From: Fen-671 sp035502515
GTDB taxonomy: Bacteria; Actinomycetota; Acidimicrobiia; Acidimicrobiales; Palsa-688
Length of the DNA stretch: 36,578 nucleotides
Assembly: GCA_035502515.1 (NCBI GenBank)
Contig: DATJUH010000094.1
Location: forward strand, 1-36,578
Direction: 5' to 3'
Shown here: in pieces, positions 16,948 through 23,674 of the stretch
How positions within the stretch are numbered: position 1 is the stretch's first letter
How the letters are laid out: every line of letters starts with the position of its first letter
Position numbers and translations under genes: made by a program
The notes under the pieces: generated by a model
What the model was told of the DNA's origin: nothing
The model's input: only the letters and a program-made list of their open reading frames with translations
The model's database searches: none

Positions 16948-17012
16948 AGCGACGCTGGGAGTGCCCGGAAAATGAGGGCCCCGGCCACAGTCGATCCGGA
17001 GCCGTCCTGTGA
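16922..17012 (+). repeat. 26-bp direct repeat at the transglutaminase/kinase junction
   Basis: Bases 16922-16947 and 16987-17012 match at 22 of 26 positions with a 65-base offset. Both copies read SRSGAVL-stop and both end in GTGA. Homology is not obvious further left, so this looks like an old, partly decayed short duplication. Confidence 0.7.
16944..17012 (+). CDS. Possible 22-residue coupling micro-ORF
   Basis: GTG at 16944 overlaps the transglutaminase stop as GTGA. Twenty-two sense codons later its own TGA (17010-17012) overlaps the kinase GTG, again as GTGA. The peptide ends SRSGAVL, the same seven residues that end the transglutaminase-domain protein. The frame probably arose from a duplication of the stop/start junction rather than as a selected gene. 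It would still carry ribosomes across the 61-base gap into the kinase. No family is recognisable. Confidence 0.35.
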   Translation: MKRRWECPENEGPGHSRSGAVL

Positions 17013-18727
17013 GGTTCCGCAAGGCCCGGCCCGACGTGGCCGCCGAAGCCTCTTTCCCGGGCTATGGCAGCGTGGTGGAGATCGCCAGCGGCGCCCTGGC
17101 CCGGGTCTACCGGGCCGTCGAGCTGGGGACGTCCCGGCCGGTGGCCCTGAAGCTCCTGCGCCTCGGGGATGCCTCGCAATCGGCTCTGGAACCGCTGGAC
17201 GAGCAGCTCGACATGCTCACCCTGTTGAGCAAACACCCCAACATCACCACGCTGTACAGGACATTTTTCACCCCCGAAGGGCTGCCGGTCCTGGTCACCG
17301 AACTGTGCCGTGAGTCGCTGGCTCAACGCCTGGCCCGGACGGGCCCTCTGCCGGCGGCCACGGTGGTACCGATCGCCATCAAGATCGCCGGCGCCCTGGA
17401 GACAGCCCACAAAGCCGGGCTGGTGCACGGGGATGTGAAGCCGGAGAACATCCTGATCTCCGCCGTCGGAGAGCCTTTGCTGGGCGACCTCGGTCTGGCC
17501 TCGCTGCAGGCGGCGGCCGAACCCATGGAGCACCTGGCCGGGGAGATCACGGTGCACACGGCGCCCGAAGCCTTCGAGGAGGCACCGGTCACCCCGGCCG
17601 TCGACGTCTACGGGCTGGCGTCGACCATGTACCTGCTGCTGTTGGGCCGGGGACCGTTCGTAACGTTCCCTGGTGAAGAGCCGGCGTCAATCATCCTTCG
17701 CCTCTTGCGGGACCCCGCCCCCCGCCCCCCGCTGGGCTCCATGCCCATAGCCCTGGCCGACCTGCTGGAGGCGGCCCTGGCCAAGGGCCCGGCCAGCCGG
17801 CCCGCCTCGGCGGCGGAGTTCGCCGGGTCGCTCCGGTCCATAGAGGAGGCATCGGGTTGGCCGCCGACGGTCTACATCGTGTGGGAGATCAGCGAGCTGA
17901 GTGGGGCGCGGCCGTTGAGGCCGGCGACGCTGGCCGAAGCGCTGAAGGACGGCGAAGAGCCAGACCAAGATGGCCCGGATTTGGGGGGCGTGGAGCCTCG
18001 CTCGTCGGGGGAGGTCGAGGTGGATATCTACAGGGTGGCCAGTGACGAGGTGCTCGTGGATGCGGCGGCAGCAGAGGCAGTGGCGCCGGGTCGGGCGGCA
18101 GGTGAAGGGGCGGCCGAAGTGCCGGGCTACGAAGTGACGGGGTACGAAGTGACGGGGTACGAAGAGCCGGGGTACGAAGTGACGGGGTACGAAGTGGCAA
18201 TGAATGCCGGATCGCCGGAGGGGCAGGAAGCGCAGGCTGAGAAAGATGGGGGGCAGGGTTTCGAGGAGGGCGGGCAGGCAGGCCCGGCCGCCGGCACCGT
18301 ACCGGGCGAGCCCGCCACGCCGGACGCCGCTCCGGTGGTGGGTGCGGACGAAACAGCCGTGAACGAGGCCGCTGACGTGGACGGTCGGGCCCGACCGGGA
18401 GGGGGGCCACGACCGGCGGGCGGGCCAGCGCCGGAGGAGCCGCCGGCAAAGGAAGGGGCGCCAGTACAGGACGCGGCTTCGGTAGCCGAGGGGGGCGCGG
18501 GCGGGCAGGGGCCGGCAACTTCGGGCCCAACCCGCGACGCCCCCGGACCGCAGGTCACCAGGCGGGTCATCATGCCCCCGCCCGTCGAGCGGACGGTTGT
18601 CGTCCCGCCGGCGCTCCCGCCTCAGCGGGCGGCCACCTCGCAGCCGGCCCACGCGGTCCAGACGTACCCTTATCCCGGCGGGTATTCGGTCGGGCATTCG
18701 GCCGGGAGCCAACGCCCCGCCGGTTGA
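17009..18727 (+). CDS. Ser/Thr protein kinase with long disordered C-terminal tail
   Basis: A 572-residue protein with a Hanks-type kinase domain at about 18-285. ATP lysine K48 is in PVALKLL. The catalytic loop is VHGDVKPENILI (His140, Asp142, Lys144, Asn147). The DFG equivalent is GDLGLAS (Asp160), with APE at 185-187 and DVYGLAST at 199-206. The loop is HGD rather than HRD, so this is a non-RD kinase that may not need activation-loop phosphorylation. The P-loop (IASGALARV) has lost two of its three glycines. The tail is Glu/Gly/Ala/Pro-rich, contains five YEVTG-like repeats, and shows no membrane helix or PASTA/FHA domain. It closes the Fn3-MoxR-DUF58-transglutaminase cluster. Targets are unknown; cluster neighbours are natural candidates. 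Confidence 0.88.
   Translation: MRFRKARPDVAAEASFPGYGSVVEIASGALARVYRAVELGTSRPVALKLLRLGDASQSALEPLDEQLDMLTLLSKHPNITTLYRTFFTPEGLPVLVTELCRESLAQRLARTGPLPAATVVPIAIKIAGALETAHKAGLVHGDVKPENILISAVGEPLLGDLGLASLQAAAEPMEHLAGEITVHTAPEAFEEAPVTPAVDVYGLASTMYLLLLGRGPFVTFPGEEPASIILRLLRDPAPRPPLGSMPIALADLLEAALAKGPASRPASAAEFAGSLRSIEEASGWPPTVYIVWEISELSGARPLRPATLAEALKDGEEPDQDGPDLGGVEPRSSGEVEVDIYRVASDEVLVDAAAAEAVAPGRAAGEGAAEVPGYEVTGYEVTGYEEPGYEVTGYEVAMNAGSPEGQEAQAEKDGGQGFEEGGQAGPAAGTVPGEPATPDAAPVVGADETAVNEAADVDGRARPGGGPRPAGGPAPEEPPAKEGAPVQDAASVAEGGAGGQGPATSGPTRDAPGPQVTRRVIMPPPVERTVVVPPALPPQRAATSQPAHAVQTYPYPGGYSVGHSAGSQRPAG
18125..18199 (+). repeat. 15-bp tandem repeat in the kinase tail
   Basis: Five in-frame 15-bp units encode GYEVT, GYEVT, GYEEP, GYEVT and GYEVA (kinase residues 373-397). 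The near identity of the DNA units indicates recent expansion. Tyr and Thr in each unit could be phosphorylation sites; speculative. Confidence 0.9.
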
Positions 18728-18769
18728 CCCCGTGGCATTTAATGCCCGGCTGGGCCGGCGACCGGCAGG

Positions 18770-18775
18770 TACCCT
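18770..18775 (+). promoter_or_regulatory. Predicted -10 box for a leaderless trpS transcript
   Basis: TACCCT ends eight bases before the GTG chosen for trpS, just downstream of the kinase stop. The spacing matches actinobacterial leaderless promoters, where transcription starts at the start codon. No strong -35 or ribosome site is present. Confidence 0.45.
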
Positions 18776-18783
18776 GCCTTGTC

Positions 18784-19806
18784 GTGGGAACTGCCAAAAC
18801 CGCCAAGACCGTGTTCTCCGGGATCCAGCCGACGGGCGCTCCTCACCTCGGCAACTACCTCGGGGCACTGCGCTGGTGGGTTGATTTCCAAGACCGCTAC
18901 AACGCCATTTACTGCGTGGTCGACCTGCACGCTCTCACGGTGCCGGGCGACCCCGAAGAGCTTTCCAAGGCCACCCTCACCGTCGCCACCCTCTTGCTGG
19001 CGGCCGGCCTCGACCCGTCACGATGCACCCTGTTCGTCCAGAGCCAGGTCCCCCAGCACGCCGAACTGGCCTGGCTGCTCGAGTGCACGGCCAGTATGGG
19101 CGAGCTCAGCAGGATGACCCAGTTCAAGGACAAGTCCGCCAAAGGGGGCGAGGAGTCGGCGCGCGTCGGCCTGTTCGCCTACCCCGTCTTGATGGCTGCG
19201 GACATCCTGCTCTACGACACGGATCTCGTTCCCGTGGGCGACGACCAGCGCCAGCACCTGGAACTGACGCGTGACCTGGCGCAGCGGTGGAACACCCGGT
19301 ACGGCGATACCTTCGTGATCCCGAATGCGGCCATCCCTCCCGCCGGCGGAGGCGCCCGGATCATGGACCTGCAGGACCCGCGGAGCAAGATGTCCAAGTC
19401 GGCGGCCTCGGACGCCGGCCTCGTCTACCTGTTCGACGACCCGAAGGTCATCGAACGCAAGGTCAAGCGCGCGGTCACCGACCTCGACCCTCCCGGCCCT
19501 GGTGCGGTCCGGTGGGATATCGAGGAAAAGCCGGGGGTATCCAACCTGCTCGAGATTCTCGCCGCCCTGAACGGCGGCCAGCCGGAGGAGATCGCGGCGC
19601 AGTACGACAACTACGGGAAGCTGAAGGCGGACGCGGCCGAAGCGGTGGTCGAGACGCTGCGGCCCCTGCAGGTGCGGTACCGCGAGCTGGCCCAGGATCC
19701 GGGGTCAGTTCAGGCGGTGCTGGCGGACGGGGCGAGCCGGGCGGGCGAGATTGCGGCCCGGACCTTCGAAAGGGCCCGTTCAGCCATCGGCCTTCTCCCC
19801 GGCTAG
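18784..19806 (+). CDS. trpS: Tryptophanyl-tRNA synthetase
   Basis: Charges tRNA-Trp; class Ic synthetase. The N-terminus reads VFSGIQPTGAPHLGNYLGAL, which holds the HIGH-equivalent HLGN motif. It is followed by the Trp-pocket region around MTQFKDKSAKGG and YPVLMAADILLYDTDLVPVG. The KMSKS loop is exact (SKMSKSAASD). The length of 340 residues from GTG 18784 is normal. The frame is open to a TTG at 18724 and an ATG at 18742, but the extra residues lack family similarity and a TACCCT box sits eight bases before 18784. It is probably transcribed separately from the kinase. Confidence 0.94.
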   Translation: MGTAKTAKTVFSGIQPTGAPHLGNYLGALRWWVDFQDRYNAIYCVVDLHALTVPGDPEELSKATLTVATLLLAAGLDPSRCTLFVQSQVPQHAELAWLLECTASMGELSRMTQFKDKSAKGGEESARVGLFAYPVLMAADILLYDTDLVPVGDDQRQHLELTRDLAQRWNTRYGDTFVIPNAAIPPAGGGARIMDLQDPRSKMSKSAASDAGLVYLFDDPKVIERKVKRAVTDLDPPGPGAVRWDIEEKPGVSNLLEILAALNGGQPEEIAAQYDNYGKLKADAAEAVVETLRPLQVRYRELAQDPGSVQAVLADGASRAGEIAARTFERARSAIGLLPG

Positions 19807-19830
19807 CCCCGGCAGTAGGCGACGACGTGG

Positions 19831-19849
19831 GGCGCGTAGGGGGCGCGCC
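19831..19849. terminator. Weak GC hairpin after trpS
   Basis: GGCGCG (19831-19836) and CGCGCC (19844-19849) enclose a seven-base loop 25 bases after the trpS stop. There is no U-tract. The rest of the 258-base gap up to the next gene (19807-20064) shows no gene or RNA that I can recognise. Confidence 0.3.
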
Positions 19850-20064
19850 GCCCCGCCCCTGGACTCGTGCGCCCATTGCACATTTTCCGGCTGTTTCCGC
19901 CCCGGCCCTGGATTTGTGCGCGCTGGATGTTCTTATCGTGACACTGGCGCGCAAAAGTATGCCGTTCCCGGGCCGGTGGCCGTCGACGTCGGCGAAATCA
20001 GTACTAAGTGCGAGGACTCACGCACTCGGAGTGGGCGCCGCAACCTGAGAAGACTTGATGTGAC

Positions 20065-21087
20065 ATGGAAAACATGGAATATAATGAAAGGATGCTCGCA
20101 TCCAGGGTACGAAGCCCGAAGAACGTACTCAGCGCAGAACGCCAGGTCTTCAACCTTCAGCTGGGTCTCGCCACTCGAGCGCAACTCCGCAGACGGGGCG
20201 TGACATCGGCTCAGATCCGGACGGCGCTGGCGCAGGGGCGCTGGGTGCGGGGCGCTCCGGGCGTATACGCCTTACCTAATTGGCCGGACGAGCCCAGTCG
20301 CCGCCTTTTGGCCGCCTGCCTGCTAACCAACGGGGTGGCCTCTCATGCATCGGCGACCTGGCTCTGGGGGTTGCTCAAGTACGAGCCTGGCCCAGTGGCC
20401 GTTTCTGTGCGCTGCGGCCAGAGCCCTACCACCCCCGACGCCAAAGGCAAAGGTCGTGGCCGCAACACGGCCCATGGCCAACCGGGCGGCATTTTCAACG
20501 CCCTGCCGATAGTTGTGCACCGCAGTAGAGATCTTTCGGACAGTGCTGTCTCGATCTGGCGGGGAGTGCCCACCACGAACCCGTTGCGTAGCCTGGTCGA
20601 TATGGCGGCGGATGAGCCGCCGGACCTGCTCGATGAAGCCGTCGACGCTGCCGTGGCCAGCGGGTTGGTCACGGTCGAGGGCCTGATGGCAGAGGTTGAG
20701 CGCCTGAGGCGCCCGGGCCGGAGAGGCCCGGCCCAAATGACCAAGTGCCTGGAGCGCCGGGGCTTCGTGGGGGCGCCGTCGCCCAGCGTGCTCGAGAGCC
20801 GGGCCCTGCGTCTGCTGAACGACGCAGGCATCAGGGTCGTCCATTGCGAAACGGTGGTGAACGGCGGTCAATACCGGCTTGACATCCAGCTCGAGGCCGG
20901 CGTTTTCGTCGAACTGGACGGCTATTCGTACCACTGGAGCCCGGAGCAAAAACGGCGGGACGACGCTCGCCACAACTATTTGCGGTTACTCGGTCTCAAA
21001 ATCCTCGTCTACGGCTGGCAGGACATCGCTCACCACCCGCGCCGAGTGGTGGCCGAGATCAGGAAGGCTTTGTCCACGCCGCCGTGA
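20065..21087 (+). CDS. AbiEi-like antitoxin domain fused to a DUF559/Vsr-like nuclease-fold domain
   Basis: A 340-residue protein. Residues about 30-75 (FNLQLGLATRAQLRRRGVTS then GRWVRGAPGVYALP) match the winged-helix AbiEi antitoxin N-terminal pattern of type IV systems. The C-terminal part (about 238-336) has SPSVLESRALRLLNDAGI, YRLDIQLEAGVFVELDGYSYH and LRLLGLKILVYGWQDI. This is a DUF559 / very-short-patch-repair-like endonuclease fold with acidic residues in RLD and ELDG. No AbiEii nucleotidyltransferase partner is adjacent. Such solitary proteins are numerous in actinobacteria and their role is not established. ATG codons at 20065, 20074 and 20092 are all possible starts. It converges with the small gene at 21106. 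Confidence 0.75.
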   Translation: MENMEYNERMLASRVRSPKNVLSAERQVFNLQLGLATRAQLRRRGVTSAQIRTALAQGRWVRGAPGVYALPNWPDEPSRRLLAACLLTNGVASHASATWLWGLLKYEPGPVAVSVRCGQSPTTPDAKGKGRGRNTAHGQPGGIFNALPIVVHRSRDLSDSAVSIWRGVPTTNPLRSLVDMAADEPPDLLDEAVDAAVASGLVTVEGLMAEVERLRRPGRRGPAQMTKCLERRGFVGAPSPSVLESRALRLLNDAGIRVVHCETVVNGGQYRLDIQLEAGVFVELDGYSYHWSPEQKRRDDARHNYLRLLGLKILVYGWQDIAHHPRRVVAEIRKALSTPP

Positions 21088-21105
21088 AGCATGACTGGCC
21101 GACCG

Positions 21106-21474
21106 TCAGAGCGTAAGAGGCGTCTTCCCGCTGCTGGGCAAGGGGGTTAGCCGGGCCACGGTTTCGACGGCGGCCGGCGCCGGCTCGATACCCGGGCCGG
21201 CGTCGGCGGTCAGGTCCACGGCCCCAACGGGCGGTTTGGCCGCCGTCGTCAAGACATCGAGGGCGTAGTCGCAAGCCTGGTCCTCGTTGAGGAAGGTGAG
21301 CAATGCCGCCAACCGGGCCGGCTCCCAGATCAGCACCTCCCAGGCGCGTTGATTGGGCCGGACAACGCACGCACCCTCACGCAAGGCCCGGGGTGGGTCG
21401 AGGCCCACCAGCAAGTACCTGTCCTCGGGTACGCCAGCCGCCTCGAGGCACTCCTTGAGCCGCAAACGGTCCAT
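21106..21474 (-). CDS. Small protein of unknown function
   Basis: A 122-residue product that I do not recognise with confidence. ATG at 21474 has a strong AAGGAGG eight bases upstream, so it is very likely translated. The first 80 residues look globular: LKECLEAAGVPEDRYLLVGL, a strand-rich middle (ACVVRPNQRAWEVLIWE), then LNEDQACDYALDVL. This layout (helix, strands, 'neglected-helix' end with E-D-x-A-C) faintly recalls small immunity proteins of polymorphic toxins, but I do not claim it. The last 40 residues are Ala/Pro/Thr-rich. It lies downstream of the DksA-like gene on the same strand and converges on the AbiEi-like gene with an 18-base gap. Confidence 0.7.
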   Translation of the reverse strand: MDRLRLKECLEAAGVPEDRYLLVGLDPPRALREGACVVRPNQRAWEVLIWEPARLAALLTFLNEDQACDYALDVLTTAAKPPVGAVDLTADAGPGIEPAPAAVETVARLTPLPSSGKTPLTL

Positions 21475-21647
21475 CGCTTACGCCTCCTTCAAACTGAAAT
21501 CGGCTGACCGCTTTCCGCGTCAAACACCAGTAATAGCGCATGCTTTTCATCGATGCGAAAAAACTGTTACCTACGTGCGCGGTCGTCAAACGTGAGGTGG
21601 CGCACCTAAAGAGACGAACGAGAAGAGCCGGAAGAAAGAATTGGTGC

Positions 21648-21983
21648 TTAGCGCCGCTTGGCCGCGCATTCGATGCAGAAGCGGGCGGCCGGCATGGCCT
21701 CGATCCGGGCCGGAGCGATCTCGCCGTGGCAACCCTCGCAGTCGCCGTACGTGCCCGCGTCGATCTTCTCCAGGGCGTGCTCGACGTCGATCAGGTTGGT
21801 CGTCAGCGTCGTCGCCAACGCCTCCGTCTCTCCACGTTCGGCGGTCACCTGGCTCGAATCAGCGAAATTCGGGTCGTACGCCAGGCCCTCGCTGCCATAA
21901 CCTAGCTCTTGCAGCTCACGTCGGAGCGAGGAGCGCTGCGCCTCGAGTTCTTCCCTCAACGCGCTCTTCGTGCCTGCCTCCAT
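21648..21983 (-). CDS. DksA/TraR C4-type zinc finger protein
   Basis: A 111-residue protein with an N-terminal helical region (ALREELEAQRSSLRRELQEL) likely to form a coiled coil. A helix with acidic residues follows (LIDVEHALEKIDAGTYG), then a four-cysteine zinc finger C82-x2-C85 ... C103-x2-C106 (CEGC, CIEC). This is the TraR/DksA finger with the canonical GTYG and I-x-x-x-R-x-E/A-x-x-P spacing. Members bind the RNA polymerase secondary channel, but actinobacterial versions of this size are little studied, so a direct transcription role is inference. ATG 21983 lies seven bases after a TACACT box, suggesting a leaderless transcript. It is downstream of xerD. Confidence 0.88.
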   Translation of the reverse strand: MEAGTKSALREELEAQRSSLRRELQELGYGSEGLAYDPNFADSSQVTAERGETEALATTLTTNLIDVEHALEKIDAGTYGDCEGCHGEIAPARIEAMPAARFCIECAAKRR

Positions 21984-21990
21984 CGTGGGC

Positions 21991-21996
21991 AGTGTA
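21991..21996 (-). promoter_or_regulatory. Predicted -10 box for the DksA-like gene
   Basis: TACACT on the minus strand is separated from the ATG at 21983 by seven bases. The same hexamer precedes the phasin-like gene at 30063 by six bases. No Shine-Dalgarno sequence is present, so a leaderless transcript is likely. Confidence 0.5.
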
Positions 21997-22028
21997 GTCC
22001 TTGGCGAGACGTCCGCGACGGGACAAAG

Positions 22029-23120
22029 TCAACTTATGTTCAGCCCCTCGGGCCGAGTGCTTCGTCGGGATCGTGCCGACCCCATAGCCCGGGGGTGGGC
22101 GGAGTCGTACACCGCCCGTAGCCGCTCCGAGGACACCTTGGTGTAGATCTGGGTCGTCGCGATCGAGGCGTGGCCAAGGAGTTCCTGGACCACCCTTATG
22201 TCCGCACCGTGGTCGAGCATGTGCGTAGCGCAGCTGTGACGGAGCACGTGGGGCGTCAGCTTGCCGTCCAATCCGGTTCGCCGCCCGTAGTGGCGGACGA
22301 TCCCCCACGCGCCCTGACGGGTGAGGCGCCCGCCCCTCAGGTTGAGAAAAAGGGCGGCCGCGTCGGCTCTCCTGACCCCTCTGCGGTTTACGAGGGCGGG
22401 CCGGCCACCCGGGCTCAACCAGGCGTCCAGCGCTTGGCGGGCGTAGCGCCCCAGCGGCACCAGCCGTTCCTTGTTGCCCTTGCCGAGGACCCGGACGAGC
22501 TGTTCGTCCGTCGTAACGTCGGCCACCGAGAGCCCCGTCAGCTCCGATATCCGCATGCCCGTGCCGTACAGGACCTCCAGGACAGCCCGGTCCCGCCGCT
22601 GGGCGGGGCCATCACCGGTGATGGCGGCCAGGAGCGAGCCCACCTCCTCTTCGCTGAGTGCCTTGGGCAACCCCTGCGGGACGGGCGGCGGCCGCAGGGC
22701 GCGGGCCGGGTCCGACCGCGCCGGCCCCTCGACCAGGAGGAACCTGTGCACCGACCGTACGGCCACCAACGCCCGGGCCACGGAAGCCGGGGCCAACCCG
22801 GCGGCGCGAAGGTGGGCGACGTAGCGGGCCACCGTTCCTTCATCCACGGGTTCTTCATCCACGGGCCCTTCGTCCGCAGATCCGTCGGCCATGGCGGCCA
22901 GGTCCAGCCCCTGGCTGCGCAACCACGATTCGTAGGCCAACAGGTCGCGCCGGTAGGCGGCCAGAGTGTTGTGGCTGCGGCCTTTCTCGACCGCCAGCCA
23001 GCTGAGCAGCTCCTCCGATGGAAGGCTGAGTGGAGCATGGCTACGCCGGGCGGCACCGGTGCCCGGCCGGGCGCCGGGGCCCGCCACTTCTCTGAGTCGA
23101 TTTCCCGCCGCGGGAGCCAC
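22029..23120 (-). CDS. xerD: Tyrosine recombinase XerD
   Basis: Site-specific recombinase that resolves chromosome dimers at dif with its XerC partner. The core-binding domain starts near SWLAVEKGRSHNTLAAYRRD. Catalytic residues are visible: Arg in GTGMRISELTGL, Lys in LGKGNKERLVP, HVLRHSCATHML (His-x-x-Arg), the later His in LLGHASIATTQ and the nucleophile Tyr in TQIYTKV. An acidic linker of 15-bp repeats (DEGPVDEEPVDEG) is inserted near residues 81-96. The 363-residue frame starts at GTG 23120, five bases after the nudix stop, without a clear ribosome site. An internal GTG at codon 12 is possible. The order pyrG-nudix-xerD equals Mycobacterium Rv1699-Rv1701. XerC cannot be fully excluded. 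Confidence 0.9.
   Translation of the reverse strand: MAPAAGNRLREVAGPGARPGTGAARRSHAPLSLPSEELLSWLAVEKGRSHNTLAAYRRDLLAYESWLRSQGLDLAAMADGSADEGPVDEEPVDEGTVARYVAHLRAAGLAPASVARALVAVRSVHRFLLVEGPARSDPARALRPPPVPQGLPKALSEEEVGSLLAAITGDGPAQRRDRAVLEVLYGTGMRISELTGLSVADVTTDEQLVRVLGKGNKERLVPLGRYARQALDAWLSPGGRPALVNRRGVRRADAAALFLNLRGGRLTRQGAWGIVRHYGRRTGLDGKLTPHVLRHSCATHMLDHGADIRVVQELLGHASIATTQIYTKVSSERLRAVYDSAHPRAMGSARSRRSTRPEGLNIS
22834..22878 (-). repeat. 15-bp tandem repeat in xerD
   Basis: Three in-frame 15-bp units encode the acidic stretch DEGPV, DEEPV, DEGTV in the N-terminal domain linker. Two units are near identical and the third is diverged. Confidence 0.75.
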
Positions 23121-23125
23121 TTCGC

Positions 23126-23674
23126 TCAGGAGAGGAAGCTTTTAGCCCAGTAAAGCCCCACAATGGTCTTGGCGTCGGTGATCTCGCCCGAGCGTACGAG
23201 CTCGAGGGCCGTCGGCAGCGGGTAACGCTCGACCGTCATGTACTCCTCTTCGATCCCGTGGCGGGAGTCCGGCACTTCTTTCAGGTCGGTGGCCAGGAAG
23301 CACCACGACTGTTCGTCGGAGAACCCGGGCGAGTTGAAGAACCGCCCCATCAATTCCAGGCGGCCGGCCTCCATGCCGGTCTCCTCGATCAGCTCGCGGG
23401 CGGCGGTGACTTCGGGCGGCTCCCCTTCGACGTCCCGCTTGCCCGCCGGCGCCTCGAGCAGTGCCATACCCAGCGGCGCCCTGTACTGGCGGACGAAAAT
23501 TACCTCGTTCGTCCGCTGGTCGACGGGGACCATCACGACGGCACCGGGGTGGTGGACGAAGTCTCTTTCGAACCTTTCCCCGCCCGGAGCTTCGAACGTC
23601 CCGAGCGCCACATGCAGGAACCCGCTGTCGAAAACGGGGCGTTCGCCGACTTTCCTGAAGCTACCGGAGGGCAA
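23126..23674 (-). CDS. NUDIX hydrolase, ADP-ribose pyrophosphatase type
   Basis: A 182-residue protein expected to hydrolyse ADP-ribose or a related nucleoside diphosphate derivative. The NUDIX box is APAGKRDVEGEPPEVTAA followed by RELIEETGM. The first Gly is one residue further from the Glu than in the textbook consensus, but I recall the same spacing in the Mycobacterium enzyme Rv1700. FFNSPGFSDEQSWCFLA downstream is typical of ADP-ribose pyrophosphatases, as is the N-terminal swapped beta segment (ERDFVHHPGAVVMVPVD). The TTG start at 23674 overlaps pyrG by 14 bases and has GAGGAGG six bases upstream. It sits between pyrG and xerD, the conserved order. Confidence 0.88.
   Translation of the reverse strand: MPSGSFRKVGERPVFDSGFLHVALGTFEAPGGERFERDFVHHPGAVVMVPVDQRTNEVIFVRQYRAPLGMALLEAPAGKRDVEGEPPEVTAARELIEETGMEAGRLELMGRFFNSPGFSDEQSWCFLATDLKEVPDSRHGIEEEYMTVERYPLPTALELVRSGEITDAKTIVGLYWAKSFLS

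Noticed and set aside
19807..20064. A possible RNA gene in the gap after trpS
   Set aside because: No tRNA-like T-loop, CCA end or conserved RNA fold was seen; only a weak GC hairpin.
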